Part shown: positions 63,941-64,000 of the stretch, in pieces
Position numbering within the stretch: position 1 is the stretch's first letter
Layout of the letters: each line of letters begins with the position of its first letter
From: Bdellovibrionales bacterium
Lineage (GTDB): Bacteria; Bdellovibrionota; UBA1018
DNA: 64,000 nucleotides
Assembly (NCBI GenBank): GCA_018266355.1
Contig: JAFEAP010000013.1
Coordinates: 62,001 to 126,000, forward strand
Reading direction: 5' to 3'
Program-made: the position numbers and the translations under genes
The notes under the pieces: generated by a model
Told to the model about the DNA's origin: nothing
What the model saw: the letters and a program-made list of their open reading frames with translations, nothing else
Databases searched by the model: none

Positions 63941-64000
63941 ATGAATGGGGCCCGGGGGTTTCGCTTCATCGCTCTTCTCTCCCTTCTCGGTACGCTCTCC
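63941..64000 (+). CDS. Start of an exported-protein gene, 3' end outside window
   Basis: ATG at 63941 with AGAAGG seven bases upstream and a TTGACA hexamer at 63913-63918. The first 20 codons give a short basic region followed by a hydrophobic stretch ('FIALLSLLGTLS'), like the start of a signal peptide. Nothing more can be said from the part in the window. Confidence 0.55.
   Translation, partial: MNGARGFRFIALLSLLGTLS

Overview
The window is chromosomal DNA from a high-GC Gram-negative bacterium. Outer-membrane barrels, Sec signal peptides, a lipoprotein and a Tad pilus system support this. A Tad/Flp locus with FHA-domain proteins, a propionyl-CoA carboxylase/methylmalonyl-CoA mutase cluster, a sigma-54 activator and many exported proteins of unknown family fit the Bdellovibrionota or another group formerly called Deltaproteobacteria. 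That placement is inference; nothing here is a formal marker analysis.

Layout. (1) 1-11 kb, minus strand: two Tad blocks. One runs flp - pilin-like gene - prepilin peptidase - three pseudopilin-like genes - cpaB, and leaves the window on the left. The other runs tadC - DUF192 - three FHA-domain membrane proteins - PP2C-like phosphatase. (2) 11-15 kb, plus strand: YihY-family membrane protein, an unknown anchored protein, nagZ, a small charged protein and a flavin/PLP-type oxidase-like protein. (3) 15-20 kb, minus strand: a tightly overlapping pccB - pccA - biotin carrier - mcmA operon for propionyl-CoA. (4) 20-35 kb: mixed accessory genes. They include an exported 899-residue Fic protein, a first EEP-fold exported hydrolase, a CofE-like ligase, a sigma-54 activator, an exported tyrosine phosphatase, a TlpA thioredoxin, an HNH protein with a leaderless-type promoter, an ECF-like sigma/anti-sigma pair and a cytochrome c-type lipoprotein. 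(5) 35-51 kb, minus strand: the S10-spc-alpha ribosomal supercluster (rpsJ to rplQ, with secY, adk, map, rpoA). Order is canonical, but rplX, rpsN and infA are missing from their usual places and several proteins carry low-complexity tails. (6) 51-64 kb: the str region (rpsL, rpsG, fusA; no tuf) split by about 6 kb of accessory genes. The insert includes an exported NMNAT-like/ART-like two-domain protein translationally coupled to an exported kinase-like protein.

The most striking pattern is a set of signal-peptide-bearing proteins whose domains normally act in the cytosol on nucleotides or phospho-groups: Fic, NMNAT/ART-like, kinase-like, tyrosine phosphatase and two EEP hydrolases. In a predatory or host-interacting bacterium these would be effector candidates. 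This is a hypothesis drawn from motifs and signal peptides, not demonstrated function. I see no tRNA, rRNA, CRISPR array, transposase or phage structural gene.
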